Shown one piece after another: positions 33,395-44,760 of a stretch of 64,000 nucleotides of DNA. The position numbers were made by a program, and so were the translations under genes. Below the pieces are notes generated by a model that was not told the DNA's origin, ran no database searches, and saw only the letters and a list, made by a program, of their open reading frames with translations. This DNA comes from Rhododendron vialii (taxonomy: Eukaryota; Streptophyta; Magnoliopsida; Ericales; Ericaceae). Position 1 is the first letter of the stretch; each line of letters opens with the position of its first letter. The DNA lies in the NCBI RefSeq assembly GCF_030253575.1, contig NC_080557.1:647501-711500 (forward strand), written 5' to 3'.

Positions 33395-35306
33395 GAGTTC
33401 GGTGATGTTGTAACTTTTGACACAACGTACTTGGTAAACAGGTATAACATGCCTTTTGCTCCATTTGTAGGTGTGAATTATCATGGTCAATCTATTTTAT
33501 TGGGATGTGGGCTAATCTCTCATGAAGATACAGAGTCATTTTCGTGGCTATTTCAAACTTGGAAGACATGCATGTGGGGTCGTGCTCCGAGAGCAATTAT
33601 TACCGACCAATGTTTGGCTATGAAGAATGGTATAGAAAAAATATTCCCTAACACCCGACATCGGTGGTGCATATGGCATATTATGAAAAAGTTGCCTGAA
33701 AAATTGAATGGGTACAACGCCTACGAGAAAATTAGGGTGTGTATGCGCAAGGTTGTTTATGATTCACTGACAATAAAACAATTTGAGGATACTTGGGATA
33801 TATTCATCAAAAAGTATGAGCTTCAAAGTAATACATGGTTACATGGGTTGTATCTGGAAAGGAAACGATGGGTGCCTGCTTATTTGAAAGATATGTTTTG
33901 GGCGGGGATGTCATCCACACAAAGAAGCGAGAGTATGAATGCATATTTCGATGGTTACATTCATAAAAAGACGACCTTGAAACAGTTTGTGGAGCAGTAT
34001 GAAAATGCTTTGGCGAATAAGATAGAGAGTGAAAATGAACTAGATGCGAAAAGTCTCCACACTTATATCCCGTTACTAACTGAAGATGAGTTGGAGAAGC
34101 AATTTCAAAGTGCTTACATGAATTCAAAGTTTTAGGAGTTTCAAAAGCAGTTTTTTGAAAAACTTGACTGTTTGTGTTCAAAGACAAAAGAATGTGGTAT
34201 TATGTCCGAATATGAGGTACAAGAGTGGGTTACATTTGGAGAAGAAGAAGAGAAAAAGAGGAAACAAGTGTCATTTACTGTCGATTTTAATTCTGAAACC
34301 AATGAAACACATTGTAATTGTCGATTGTTTGATTTTAGAGGAATGGTGTGCAAACACCAATTGATGGTGTGGTTTCAAAGAGGAATTCAAAAAGTGCCTG
34401 ACAAGTATGTGTTGAAAAGATGGTGCAAAAATGTGAAAAGGGTACACACTAAAGTTCGGATATGTTACGATAAGTTGTCAACGTCAATTGAAACGCGTCG
34501 GCATGACAATATGTGCAATCTCTTTAATGAGGTTGCTGATTTAGCAGAAGCATCTCAAGAGAAGTACGATATGGTGATGACACGGGTACATGAACTAAAA
34601 CGAGAGTTGATGGACGTTTCGGTTAATTGTGAAAGTAATGTGGGTTTCAAAACTCCTAATGATTCATTTTCACTTGGAGATGAGGTTATTAAAACCAAAC
34701 AGAGTACGAACATACTTGACCCGGAAGGTCTTCGTCGAAAAGGGAGACCGCCGTGTAAAAGGATGCAAGGTGTTGTGAAAAAAGCTGTTAAGAAGAAAAT
34801 AGAAAAGAAGAAGACGACATTGCCCAGGGAAAAAGCTAAGATATAAGTTCTTTATGATTTGTTAATATGGACATATAATAATATTCGATGAATACTTAAT
34901 AATTATTTTATTTGCTAATTTCAGGAGGTTGAGGAGATTGTGGTTGACCATGTGTTTGGGACACAAGAGAGTGTTGTCAATGTAAATGTAAGAAATTTTA
35001 GTTTATTGCACAATTTCATGAATCATGTTAAAGTTATTGTTAATTCTCATTTTTATTGTTGGCCAGAGTCATCAAAGCTACATGGGGCAATCAATGTGGC
35101 CAAACTTGATGCCCCATAATATGCAACCGAATATGGCACAAGGTGGAAGCATCTTCCAATTTTCTCGAAGTTCATGCCCAACTGGAACAGGCTTCAACCA
35201 ATTCATGTATATGTTTCCAAGTTCACAAACAAACATGCCATCCTTATTCAATAGTCATGATTGGAGAGGGCACTCAAATATTACAAGCAGACAAGTTTGG
35301 GGATGA
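32399..35306 (+). pseudogene. FAR1-like MULE transposase, interrupted
   Basis: Exon 1 is 32399-32487 and exon 2 is 32602-34846, with probable C-terminal exons 34925-34987 and 35067-35306. Domains run in order: acidic N-terminus; FAR1 zinc DNA-binding domain (FDSLDKAYFYYCQFAKEKGF to WRLNRIVWEHNH); MULE DDE domain (TFDTTY, AIITDQ, then GMSSTQRSESMN carrying the Glu); SWIM zinc finger (CNCRLFDFRGMVCKHQ); a basic tail; and GQSMWPNLMPHN. Two in-frame TAG stops, at 33041-33043 (family usually Leu) and 34133-34135 (family usually Lys or Arg), break an otherwise continuous frame. The expected donor after Lys at 34840 reads ATATAAGT, not GTATAAGT, so the last exons are cut off. It is recently dead, with little other decay. 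The family includes host FHY3/FAR1 transcription factors, but the terminal repeats mark this as transposon-borne. Confidence 0.85.
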
Positions 35307-36299
35307 GGGCAATTAAGTTTTTTGGAGACTCAAGGGCAATGTGTTTGAGGACCACCGCAAAGGCATTATGCTTCCATAAACTTAATTGCCCTTGATCACA
35401 ACAGTACAACAAATAGAGTGGTTCCAAGAAAATAGTACCAAAACAAGGCATGACTAGCCATAACAGTTGCACAAGCATGAACATACTACCATCAAAAGAA
35501 GGCTTTTTCAGCCAAAACAAGGCTGAAAGAACAGTAGCAAACAAAGCCACTTTCAGCCATTAATTGTATCAAAACAAGGCTGTGCCATAACAAAAAAAAT
35601 AAGGTTGCACCATAAAAGTAGTAGCAAATGAATTTTTTTTTTCCTGAAGTTGGACATGTAGAAACTACCAAGCAATCAGCAATGTTTTTCCAGTGAGAAA
35701 AGATTACAAATAACTGCAACCGTTTTCCTTTTGTCAATCTGCAGAATTGGTTTGCCTGGACCGTTACTGTCCCTTAAAATGACACACATACAAATCAAGA
35801 ACTTTTGGCCCAGGGGACTTCAACTGGTTCAATCATATTCAACAACTAAGGGAATGTCGAAAAGAGTTGGTTAAAGGAAGCAGGGGTCAGGAGTTCATAG
35901 AGTAGATGTTTAGAAAAAGTAACTCGAACGAGTTAATTTGTCGAATACCATTTGAAAACTCAACTTCACTACTACAACAGACAAGTCATAAAACTGCTTT
36001 TCATATAAGGCTTTTCTACTGCTCATGTAAGACTTTTCTACAGCTCAACTAACCGAATGACGCAAAACAATAGATATTACATAGGATAAGGTGCACGCAC
36101 CTAGCTTGTGCCAACCTACAAGTTGTATATTATATACAGGGCTAGTGTAATTTTTTTTTTTGCACATCCATACCAGCGAAGCAATAAAATTAGGGCTTCG
36201 AACTCATACAATTCAGATGGAAGCTCGTGCAAGTGCAGGGTAATTTGGGGGTTTTCCAATTACAAGGCAAATTTCGAATTAGGGTTCTTTTGTAACCCA

Positions 36300-36721
36300 A
36301 AAAACTGAGTTGAAGGCTCAAATATAGAACACCCACAGACACAAAGAGAGAGAGAGATAGAGAGAGAGACCTTGGTCGTTGATCTGGTTCGTAGTCCTCT
36401 CTCTGCGTGATTTTGAATCTCGTCGGTGCGGTGGTGGTGGTTGCCGGAGGCACAGGGGTCTCTCGTTGATGGGAGGTGGTCACCGGAGGTGGGGAGGCAG
36501 TGGTGGCGGTCGGCGGTGGTGGGAGGTCGCCTCACTCTCCCTAGTTGTTGAAGTCTGGTGTGATTTGGAAAAACAATCGCATGTTTTGAATTCCAGGGAT
36601 TTCAGTCCCTTTTCTCTCTCCTTTTTTTTTTAACTGGATTAAGTGAGTGAATCCCCTCCACTGCCATGTCAGCAATGTTGTAAAGATGTTGTAAAAGAAG
36701 GTTGTAAGTGTAGCATTATTG
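36300..36721 (-). repeat. MULE right terminal inverted repeat
   Basis: Inverted partner of 31514-31930. Its last base lies 62 bp before the cystatin-like start codon at 36784. Confidence 0.8.
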
Positions 36722-36783
36722 ATAAAACCAGATCTAGGGTTCAGCTTGGGCTTATCTGTGAGAAACCAGATCTAGGATTTGCT

Positions 36784-37380
36784 ATGGCTCTCCGGATTCT
36801 CCTTAGCAGCGGAAGAGGAGGGAACGCCGTTGTTCGCCAACGCTGCAAAACTGGAATTTCAGAGCTTTTAAAAAGCTGCTTCTCAACCCCAATCATCATC
36901 AACACCATCCACCATCGGCGGGGATGCCATTTTTCAATGGCCGATTGGCTTGCTGGTCGTTCAATAGGGATTAGTTTCTCCCACTATCCAAAAGATTCAT
37001 ACATCTTTCAAACCATCACGGCCACCATCATGGATCCCCAAAACAATATCGAAATTGTGAGCATAGCCCAGTCTGCCGTGAACGAACACAATTCGAAAAG
37101 CGAAGACGACGAGGCGGAGAAGGGGGCTAAGGGTAATCTTCGGTTCGTGGAGGTGCTGGAAGCCAGCCTTGAATATGACCGGGGAATAACCAAATTTATC
37201 ATCACGTTCAGCGCAGTCGACGAGGAGGATTGCGCCGGCGGCCTCACCAAACGTTACAAAGCAATTGTTTCCCAGTCGACGACCACTGGTGTCCTCACGT
37301 TGAATAATTTGGGCCCCAACTCTACTCCCTTCCAGGACGATTTTATAAACGGTAAAGTTCTTCCACTTTTTCATGTTTAG
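36784..37380 (+). CDS. Cystatin-like protein with possible organelle presequence
   Basis: The frame starts at an ATG in CT-poor DNA, just right of the MULE. The first 80 or so residues are rich in Arg, Ser and His and poor in acids (LRILLSSGRGGNAVVRQR), like a mitochondrial or plastid presequence. A second Met then starts MDPQNNIEIVSIAQSAVNEH, which resembles the plant cystatin signature LARFAVDEHN, followed by LRFVEVLEASLEYDRGITKF and a final strand KRYKAIVS. The inhibitory QxVxG loop is absent: YDRGI stands in its place, so protease inhibition is doubtful. The frame stops at 37378-37380, but AACG/GTAAAG at 37351-37356 is a good donor and the gene may continue in an exon I could not find. 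Confidence 0.55.
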   Translation: MALRILLSSGRGGNAVVRQRCKTGISELLKSCFSTPIIINTIHHRRGCHFSMADWLAGRSIGISFSHYPKDSYIFQTITATIMDPQNNIEIVSIAQSAVNEHNSKSEDDEAEKGAKGNLRFVEVLEASLEYDRGITKFIITFSAVDEEDCAGGLTKRYKAIVSQSTTTGVLTLNNLGPNSTPFQDDFINGKVLPLFHV

Positions 37381-37742
37381 TGGAGTATTTTTTTTTCTTC
37401 GTATTTATAGCATTGAGAGAGAGAGGCTTTTCATCTGCTATCGTGCTTTCTTCTTCTTTTATTTTTTATCCTCGCCCACTTTTCGGCTTTTCATTCTTCA
37501 ACATTCCTACACGAACATAATTCTAATGCACCTTTGTATTTAGGAAAATAGAAAACAGAAGCATGAGTAGAAAACTGAATAGGGCACTTAATGGGAATAC
37601 AAGAAACAAATATAGTATGAGATTAGGCACACGCAGTCTATTTGACAAACGCAGTTTAAGGTGATGATCCACACTGTATTGCAAGATATGGTGTTTATTT
37701 ATTTTTAGTAGGATAAAATAACGAAGTGTCCACAGCGAGGCA
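37381..37742. other. Spacer, possibly intron of the cystatin-like gene
   Basis: No second exon could be identified. A poly-T run follows the open-frame stop. Confidence 0.3.
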
Positions 37743-38297
37743 AAATTGATGAAACATTGCCTGACAGATAATCAAGTCGATAAAATTGAGTAGTAAAAAT
37801 TAAAAAGGTGAGCTTTAGGGGCACTCAGTTAAGTTGAGAGCAGTTGTCAAATCTTAGAAGGAGAGAAGAAATAGTTTACCAAATTGATAGAAACATTGCC
37901 TGACAGATGATCATGTTTATAAAATTGAGGAGTAAAAACTAAATAAGTGAGCTTTAGGGGCACTCAGTTAAGTTGAGAGCAGTTGTCAAATCTTAGAAGG
38001 AGAGAAGAAATAGTTTACCAAATTGATGAAACATTGCCTGACAGATGATCATGTTTATAAAATTGAGGAGTAAAAACTAAAAAAGTGAGCTTTAGGGGCA
38101 CTCAGTTAAGTTGAGAGCAGTTGTCAAATCTTAGAAGGAGAGAAGAAATAGTTTACCAAATTGATGAAACATTGCCTGACAGATGATCATGTTTATAAAA
38201 TTGAGGAGTAAAAACTAAAAAAGTGAGCTTTAGGGGCACTCAGTTAAGTTGAGAGCAGTTGTCAAATCTTAGAAGGAGAGAAGAAATAGTTTACTAA
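37743..38297. repeat. Minisatellite, four copies of about 139 bp
   Basis: Copies start at 37743, 37882, 38021 and 38159 with AATTGATGAAACATTGCC. The last three are nearly identical; the first is more diverged. No coding frame runs through it. Confidence 0.95.
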
Positions 38298-38493
38298 CAA
38301 TGACGTTATGACTTAAAAAAGACCTTACATAGCTTTAAAAGAGGGAGACCCTGTGGTGTTCTCCCTTTGAACATTGTAGTATGTTTGGGAAGATAGCGCC
38401 TAAAGTGGCTGGAAAGATGCTTCTGGGAAGATGGTGGCCTCTTGATTTCTGGAGACCAGTGGACTAGTGTAGGTGGAGGTGGTGAGAGCTGAG

Positions 38494-38494
<1 letters not shown>

Positions 38495-38524
<30 letters not shown>
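38495..38524. repeat. Poly-G run
   Basis: An uninterrupted run of nearly 30 G. Confidence 0.9.
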
Positions 38525-38525
<1 letters not shown>

Positions 38526-39705
38526 GTGGTGGTGGCAATAGTCACTAAACTTAGGGGAGAAAATAAAAGGCTAAAGGGTTGGTGGATTTCATAAATGAGG
38601 AGCCATTTTGTCTAATGGTTGAATATGACGATTGACTTCTGTAAGCAATATACCACTAGCATCAGCAAGAGCAATTAGAGTTGAACCGAAAATAGTTTGA
38701 GATCCATCCGTTGGTTAGCTTAACGAAGTGCCAGTCTTGATCTTTGTAGCCAAAGAATAGAGGGAGAGACAGAAGGGGGAGGAGGCAGCCTGTGTTAGAC
38801 ACATGGTGCTTCCCTGTGAAAGGAATGAGAAAATTGATTATCGAGTCATTTGACGTGCGCACACCCATACTGGAAAAGAAGAAAAGGTTTTACAACAGTC
38901 ACCACTAAGTACAGTGGAAAGACTGACAGGCGCAAACACTTCCGTTTAACCAATCAAATCAAAATTTTCCTCCCATGTACGTTTGAGTCCACAAAAGAAA
39001 ATAGTGTTGTCCCTTTCAAAAGATTATGTATTCAGGTCAGGGACTTTACATTTTTCATCACTCTTCCACCCTACTTGTATACCTGCTATGCTTTTTCATT
39101 CAAGTTCTCAATGTGTGGATATGCTGTTATATTGTTTGACAACATTCTCTCTAACTCTGACCCTGGAACTTGAACAAGTCCCTGCATAGACAACATAGAT
39201 GGATGGTAATGCGGCTAATGTGCGGGGGCAGAATGGTGTCAATGCACAATCTGTGAAGTTTAGAGACTAGAAATTCTAACCTTGCCCCTGAATGATTTCA
39301 TTCATAGTCTTGTAAGAAGGCTTATGATACCAAACTTTTGGTGAGGAGAAAGGCATGTGTGTATCTATCCCAGATTCTTCTTCTTCTTCTTTTGGGCTGC
39401 TTTTTTTTTTCCGATGCCGGGAATTTCCTTGCATATTTCTTTTCTGCTGCCTTTTTTTTTTCTTTTTGTTTTAGTCACCAGGAATTTCCTTGCATATTGC
39501 TTTCCTGAATTATTTTATTTTTTACGGCATAGAATTGGTAAATAATAATATCTTAATAGTATTATTTACTGTATAATTGCCAACTAAAAAGTAGCCTATC
39601 AAGTAACCAGCATTTCCCTACTTTGAATTTGTAATGGATGAATAGTCTATATGGCGGTGGGAAGAAACCTTGGTCACATAGTGCTGGTTCGTGAGCGAAA
39701 CATCC
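38525..39705. other. Spacer, no gene seen
   Basis: Near-duplicate segments CAGGAATTTCCTTGCATATT and GGGAATTTCCTTGCATATT occur at about 39419 and 39479. No supportable gene. Confidence 0.35.
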
Positions 39706-39713
39706 CATACTAC

Positions 39714-40416
39714 TAGGGGCGGAGCCAGGATTTACTGGCAGTGGGGTCAATTATCTACGATAAATAAATTCTATTTTTCGTACTTGATGATCTGGAATAC
39801 ACTGAAATGCCAAATAGAAAGGAGTGTAACACATAATCATCTGCAATTATGCTCCAAAAAAATACACCGAAATGCCAAACATTTTATAAAGTAGTTAAGT
39901 GGAAATCTATTCATAACATATAATTGTGTTTGCGATTGACCCATACGATATTCATATTTTGTGGATGTCAAGTCAATGCACAACAACATAAATTAAATTC
40001 TTCTTGCCCAAAATAACACACAAGTTAAATTCTTACAAGATTCTCAATCACAAGGTCCAAAACTAATTTGCTTTTCAAAAAAAAGAAGAAGGTCCAACTT
40101 AGTAACACAATGGCGTATAATTCCTTTACCTGCAGAGTTTATAAAAATTGGGGGAAAAATTTCCTAATATGTAGCCAAGAACTTTAACTATGCCAAACCC
40201 AACAAAGGTTTCCCAAGTTGGGGGATGAAGAAGACAAAAAAGCATGAGCTGTGAAGGGCAAGGTGCTGTAATTTTTGCTGCTCTTTGGGGCAAGAATACA
40301 TTTTACATATGGGGCAAGTTAATTAAATTCCCAAAGAAATCACACTTATCCAATGAAAACTTAACACCTTAGTGGGGTCAAGGAACCCCCCTTGACCCTT
40401 AATCCCTCCGCCTTTG
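39714..40416. mobile_element. hAT-like nonautonomous element with 8-bp target duplication
   Basis: Starts TAGGGGCGGAGCCAGGATTT and ends CCTCCGCCTTTG, so the termini pair as YARRGGCGGAG. CATACTAC is duplicated at 39706-39713 and 40417-40424. An inner GTGGGGTCAA/TTGACCC pair is also present. 703 bp without coding sequence. The 8-bp duplication fits hAT. Confidence 0.8.
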
Positions 40417-40429
40417 CATACTACTACAA

Positions 40430-41985
40430 TTTGCGAGAGCGAGGATTAAGAGCAGGTGCGTTGGCAGTTTTGAAGGACTGTGGGACATAGGAAGAAACAA
40501 CAGCTATGTTTTAACGCATGTTTTGACTTTGCTTGTGCATTATTTATTGCGCAATTTAAGTCTTGTAATTGATGATCATATGTTTGTGTGTTAGCATGTG
40601 TATGATGTTAATGGTTTGACATATAAGGATAAGGCTTTACTGGGAATTGCCTTTGATTTCCCTATCGTACTTCCTGAATGCCAATTTCATGTATGTTTTC
40701 TGTTTGTTTTTATTATAGTACTTCAGTCTTGGCAAGTTTCAGTTTCAAACGACATTAATAAATCTTGGGCAAGTTTTTCTCATGAGATTGTAGTTTAAAG
40801 CCTCTTACTTGTAGTGATGGAGTTTATATTTCTTCCTACTGCCAAACGGCCTGTGTAGTTTGGATATTGTCAAGTGTCACCCAATTGTGTAATCTTTTCC
40901 ACTGTTGGGAGCGATTGTTGTGTCATTTTTACTTTGGCCGCTTCAACCAATTTAGTGGTATAATTGTTAAGCTTCGTGGGGAAACTGATTCTTGTGAAAG
41001 TGTAAATCAATGCTGAAATTGAAAATGAACTATTCTCTGTGGTATCTTAGCAGGTCATCTTTGTTGAGACTTGGAGGCTGTGGGATAATTGTGTGGCAAT
41101 TAATGCTTAAATTCGTTGATCATTACAGTTGTACGTATCTTTGATTGATTTTATGTTTTTGTTTAAGCAGGTGAGTACCGATATAGGAAGGAGGCAGTGA
41201 AGATGCATTAATCGTATGGATGTTCAAGTGTTTGTGAATGGTGTTTTTGCCGGTTTAACTTAATGTCATGTTTTTGCTGGTTAATTTAGGTTATGTTGTG
41301 TTATGTTTGAGTCGTGTATTTTATTCCCTTTAAAACTGATGTAGAAGCACAGAGATGCACTTAAATTATGTCTTATATTTTCATATTTTGCATAACTTTT
41401 GTTTGGACTTGAAGACCAAATATGCAGCCCCCTGTGTTTTGCAGAAAACAAGGCGGTTTTGCTGCCAAAAATGTAGCCAGTAATTCACAGTAACAGCGAA
41501 GATAAATACAGGTATCTAGCATTTACCAACACAAACCCTAGTTTGACATCACTCCTCCAGAAACCACAGTCAAACACCAAAGCCAGAATTCCTAGTTGGC
41601 CATCACTCCATCCCAAACCAAAGCCTCCCGACACTAGTAGAGCCCTCATCTTTTTCTCACCCAGAAACAGATAAGAGGGAGAGGGGGTGAGCGAGGAACT
41701 GGGGGATGGTGCTGTGTGGCTAGCGAATAGCATTGTGCTGTGCATCATCCCGAGATCCACCGTCATAGGTGCCCGAATGGAGCACCAACATCAGAGGTGG
41801 AGTAGCACGCTGCCACAAATCGAGAAGAGATGGCAACGGGGCGGATCGGGATTGGATATCACTACCTCCGTCCCTGATTTCCAAACTTGTTTACCATCCC
41901 CATCCTCGCCCTAATCTGCTAATGGAAATTTTCGTACGGGCTATCATTTTGTTGGCCCCGAAAGTTTGCACTGCTTGATTTTTTC
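40430..41985. other. Spacer with unassigned exon-like pieces
   Basis: A plus-strand open stretch from 40598 (MYDVNGLTYKDKALLGIAFD) follows a possible acceptor TGTGTTAG, and another short one (EYRYRKEAVKMH) follows TTTAAGCAG at 41168. I recognise neither. They could be remnants of one small gene or chance. Confidence 0.25.
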
Positions 41986-42639
41986 TTGAAATTGGGGGCC
42001 GCTATTTGCAACCTTTTACTCCATATGGACGGTCAAAAATTTTCCAAGTAATTACAACATGACCCCCGTGCAAATTGACCTACTTGTCCTTATACCTATT
42101 CATGAAATGACCTATATGCCCTTTTGAATTTCTACACATAACGCACCATTTTTAAATCCTACACTAAATTTTCTCTCCCAACTCCAAAATCATCTTCCTC
42201 CAGTTCCCCCCCAAATCATCATCCTCCCTTCATCAGTCACTTTGACCAAAAAAAAATAAAAATGGACGACTGGGAGGAACCAGTCGACTGGGTTCCTCCA
42301 CACAATCAAAACCCATCCCTCTCATCTTCATCCTCTGTCTTCTCCTCTCTTTCTCTCTCAATCTTGTTCATCATTTTAATCTCAATGGAGGAGCAAAGGC
42401 CACATATTGTATCAATGGAAGATCCAGTCCTTCCATTGAAAAAAAAGAGATGACCTACTTCTAGGTTTAGGTTTAGATTTTGAAATTGAAATGAAATCAA
42501 ATTCTATCGCCAACGATATGATGGCTGAGAAGAAAGTTGCTGTGATGGATATTTTATCTTGGAAGCCGTGTGATGAGGAGGTAGGTTTTCCCTGTTCACA
42601 GTGGCACAAAATTTTAAACCAGTTTTTCGGTGTTTTAGG

Positions 42640-43025
42640 TTCGAATAAGTTAAGTAATTTAGTAGTTAACCACCATAAACAATTAGCATATTCGACAGTT
42701 AGTTATCGAAATTCAGATATAGTTTTAGCATTCAATTAGTGAAATATATGTATCTTTTATTTGTTAAACTCTAGTTCGGCAGTTAATTACCGATATTTGT
42801 TATACTCTAGTTCGGCAATTAATTACTGATGTGTGTATGCATTTCCAACATGTGATTACTGAAATATAATCTTGTTTTCAACAGCTATTTACCGAAATGT
42901 ATATAGGATTTTCGTATACATGTTTATTTTTACTAGAATTTGGCAGTTAGTTACTGTATTGTGCACACACGTTCGACGTATAGTTATCGAAATTGATAGT
43001 TATTTTTGACAGTTAGTCAACGCAC
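42640..43025. repeat. Left subterminal array of TTCGRCAGTTAGTTACCGAAAT-like repeats
   Basis: Degenerate repeats of TTCGGCAGTTAATTACCGA type recur about every 45-60 bp (for example 42691, 42775, 42813 and 43001). Confidence 0.6.
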
Positions 43026-43167
43026 GGCAGCCACATAGCTCCAGTGGCCCTATATGATTTCACAGGGGCGTTTAGAAGGTGAGTGTTTTCAAATAACGTA
43101 ATTTATTGGTTCTTTTGATTTTGTTGTTTTACTGCTATTGAATGTTTTTGTTCAACCATGTTTGTAG

Positions 43168-43660
43168 GTTTTTCCATCTGAAGATGAGTTGAGACATTGG
43201 ATAATATCTGCAGGTCAAAAAAATGGGTTTGTGATTATCATTAAGGCGTCAGAGAGAATGGCAAAAAACTGAAGGCCAATAATGCGGTTTGCATGTGAAC
43301 GGGGTGGAAAGTATAAACAGTTTATCAACAAGGCAAAGGACAAAGGAGACAATGTGAAGGAGAAGGGCAAAGAACCGAAGGCAAAGAAGATAGCACACGT
43401 CATAGGAACTAAGAAATGCGAATGCCGTTTGAACTGAGATGTGTTAAGGGGTTGGAAGGTTGGCCTGTCACTGTCTTCAACGACAATCACAATCATCGTC
43501 CCGCAGAACAGCTTGAAGGGCACGCTTATCCCAGGAGGTTGTCTTCGGAGCAGTCGACTATGTTGGTGGATATGGGTGTTTGCCTTGTACTAAGAAACAT
43601 CGTTTTGTTCTGGCTTCATAAAACTACATGTTTGAATATCACTAGCACAAGCCTTCAGTG
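43168..43660 (+). pseudogene. FAR1-type (MULE transposase) N-terminal region, broken
   Basis: Plus-strand frames read VFPSEDELRHWIISAGQKNG, then RFACERGGKYKQF, then GTKKCECPFELRCVKGLEGW, then HNHRPAEQLEGHAYPRRLSS. In order these match the zinc-binding DNA-binding domain and linker of MULE/FAR1 transposases (GTKKCECPF, HNHPLPEHLEGH and RLSEEE in relatives). At least one stop and one frame change interrupt it, and the DDE domain is missing. Confidence 0.65.
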
Positions 43661-43789
43661 CGTAATTGAGAAATGAACACGGGCAATTGCACAATATCAT
43701 GTTGTATATATCAATGGTTGGTTCAGGCCCCCTAATGGCCGAATGTTGTCTTCCCAATTGCAATTGATCAGTCCTCAGTTTTTTTTTAT

Positions 43790-43855
43790 GTAATCGTGGT
43801 TGCTAGTTTAAGTTGGTCTAGTTTGTAATCGTGGTTGCTAGTTTAAGTTGGTCCC
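43790..43855. repeat. Tandem duplication of about 33 bp
   Basis: GTAATCGTGGTTGCTAGTTT with AAGTTGGTC follows itself directly. Confidence 0.85.
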
Positions 43856-44099
43856 ACTACATAGCCCTTTGCTTTCCTAGTGCATTCTTAGCAATCAATA
43901 GACAGTGAGCATCAAGAAAAAAACTATGACATATGAATAATTCGAAACAAAAACCTGCTTTTGCCAATTCGTTAAACTTGTTACGAGAGAGAGTAGAACA
44001 AGTCTGACCAAATGTCCGTTCCCCATAAGCCCAACATCTCTAACTACCAAATGTCTTACACACACATGCAAAAAATACAACAAAGAACTGTTTATCATA

Positions 44100-44760
44100 A
44101 ACCCAACATCTAACCTCGGCCCCTCAGCCACGGAAGGTAGTCCTTAGTACACGCCCAAGGAGTCACAGGTGGTGTACGCTCTCTCTTATCCTCAGGCACC
44201 AAGTGTTAGTCAGGGCTTGACCAAAATCCTTCAGTCCATTCGTACGTAAGCAACGTGGTAAGTGTGCTGCCCTCTTGATGCACGCTGAGGTGCTATAGGG
44301 TCTGCGGTTATTCGCTGTATTAGACCAAATTGCCTCAAGGCTCTGTCGGGGAGGTATGGCTCCACATCGGATATGGCACGAATGGGACCAATGTAGAAAG
44401 CAATATCGGCCTGGCCCTGGCCCCGACCTTGACCTCCTCGAGTTCGAACTTAAGGCGGTGAACGCATAACCTACATAAAGTTAGTGTTCATAAAATACGA
44501 AAACAAACTACTGAGCAAGTGTAAAGTTGGAAAAAAATAATCTGCCAGAATTTCAACATCTGCTTGCTGACATAAGTATAACATTTCGGATTCTGATTCC
44601 TGAAAATGGTAAACAATTTCGGTTTCTGATTACCGAAAGTACTTACATATTTCATTTTTTTGTAAACTATTGAAAGCAGTTTACCTTAGCAACCTCAGAT
44701 TCCTCCTCATGGACACCCTGGCCCTGACCCGGTCCTCGAACTTCACGCGGTGGACGCATA
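44100..44760 (-). pseudogene. Plant mobile domain (PMD / MAIN-like) fragment
   Basis: The minus strand over 44470-44265 reads FYIGPIRAISDVEPYLPDRA then LRQFGLIQRITADPIAP, which matches the conserved C-terminal part of plant mobile domain proteins (YLPDRVLRQFG). Stops follow further along. A G-Q-rich lead (RGQGRGQGQ) precedes it and recurs at 44760-44690 (VRGPGQGQGVHEEE), so an exon has been duplicated. PMD proteins occur both as host MAIN/MAIL proteins and inside MULEs and retroelements; here it sits within a MULE. Confidence 0.65.

Larger units (their letters stand above)
31514..36721 (+). mobile_element. Mutator-like element (MULE) with FAR1-type transposase and long terminal inverted repeats
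   Basis: The outermost bases are CAATAATGCTACACTTA and its complement ending TAGCATTATTG. Inverted similarity runs about 420 bp on each side (31514-31930 and 36300-36721), including GCTGACATGGC, GGAATTCAAAA and GAGGACTACGAACCAGATC with their complements. The only gene inside is the FAR1-like transposase at 32399-35306. The size and architecture are those of an autonomous MULE, but the gene is interrupted. No 9-11 bp target duplication could be matched. Confidence 0.85.

Noticed and set aside
32399-35306. Calling the FAR1-like ORF a host FHY3/FAR1 transcription factor gene
   Set aside because: It is bracketed by 420-bp inverted repeats with matching ends, which marks it as a transposon gene.
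31500-36735. A 9-11 bp target duplication for the 5.2-kb MULE
   Set aside because: The bases just outside the terminal repeats (GCTTCTGGAAA and ATAAAACCAGA) do not match; either they have diverged or the true ends lie a few bases off.
37743-38297. CRISPR-like array
   Set aside because: Units of 139 bp are contiguous copies without distinct spacers, and the host is a plant; it is a minisatellite.
38306-38545. Minus-strand frame with a polyproline run
   Set aside because: The polyproline is the translation of the poly-G run; nothing else supports a gene.
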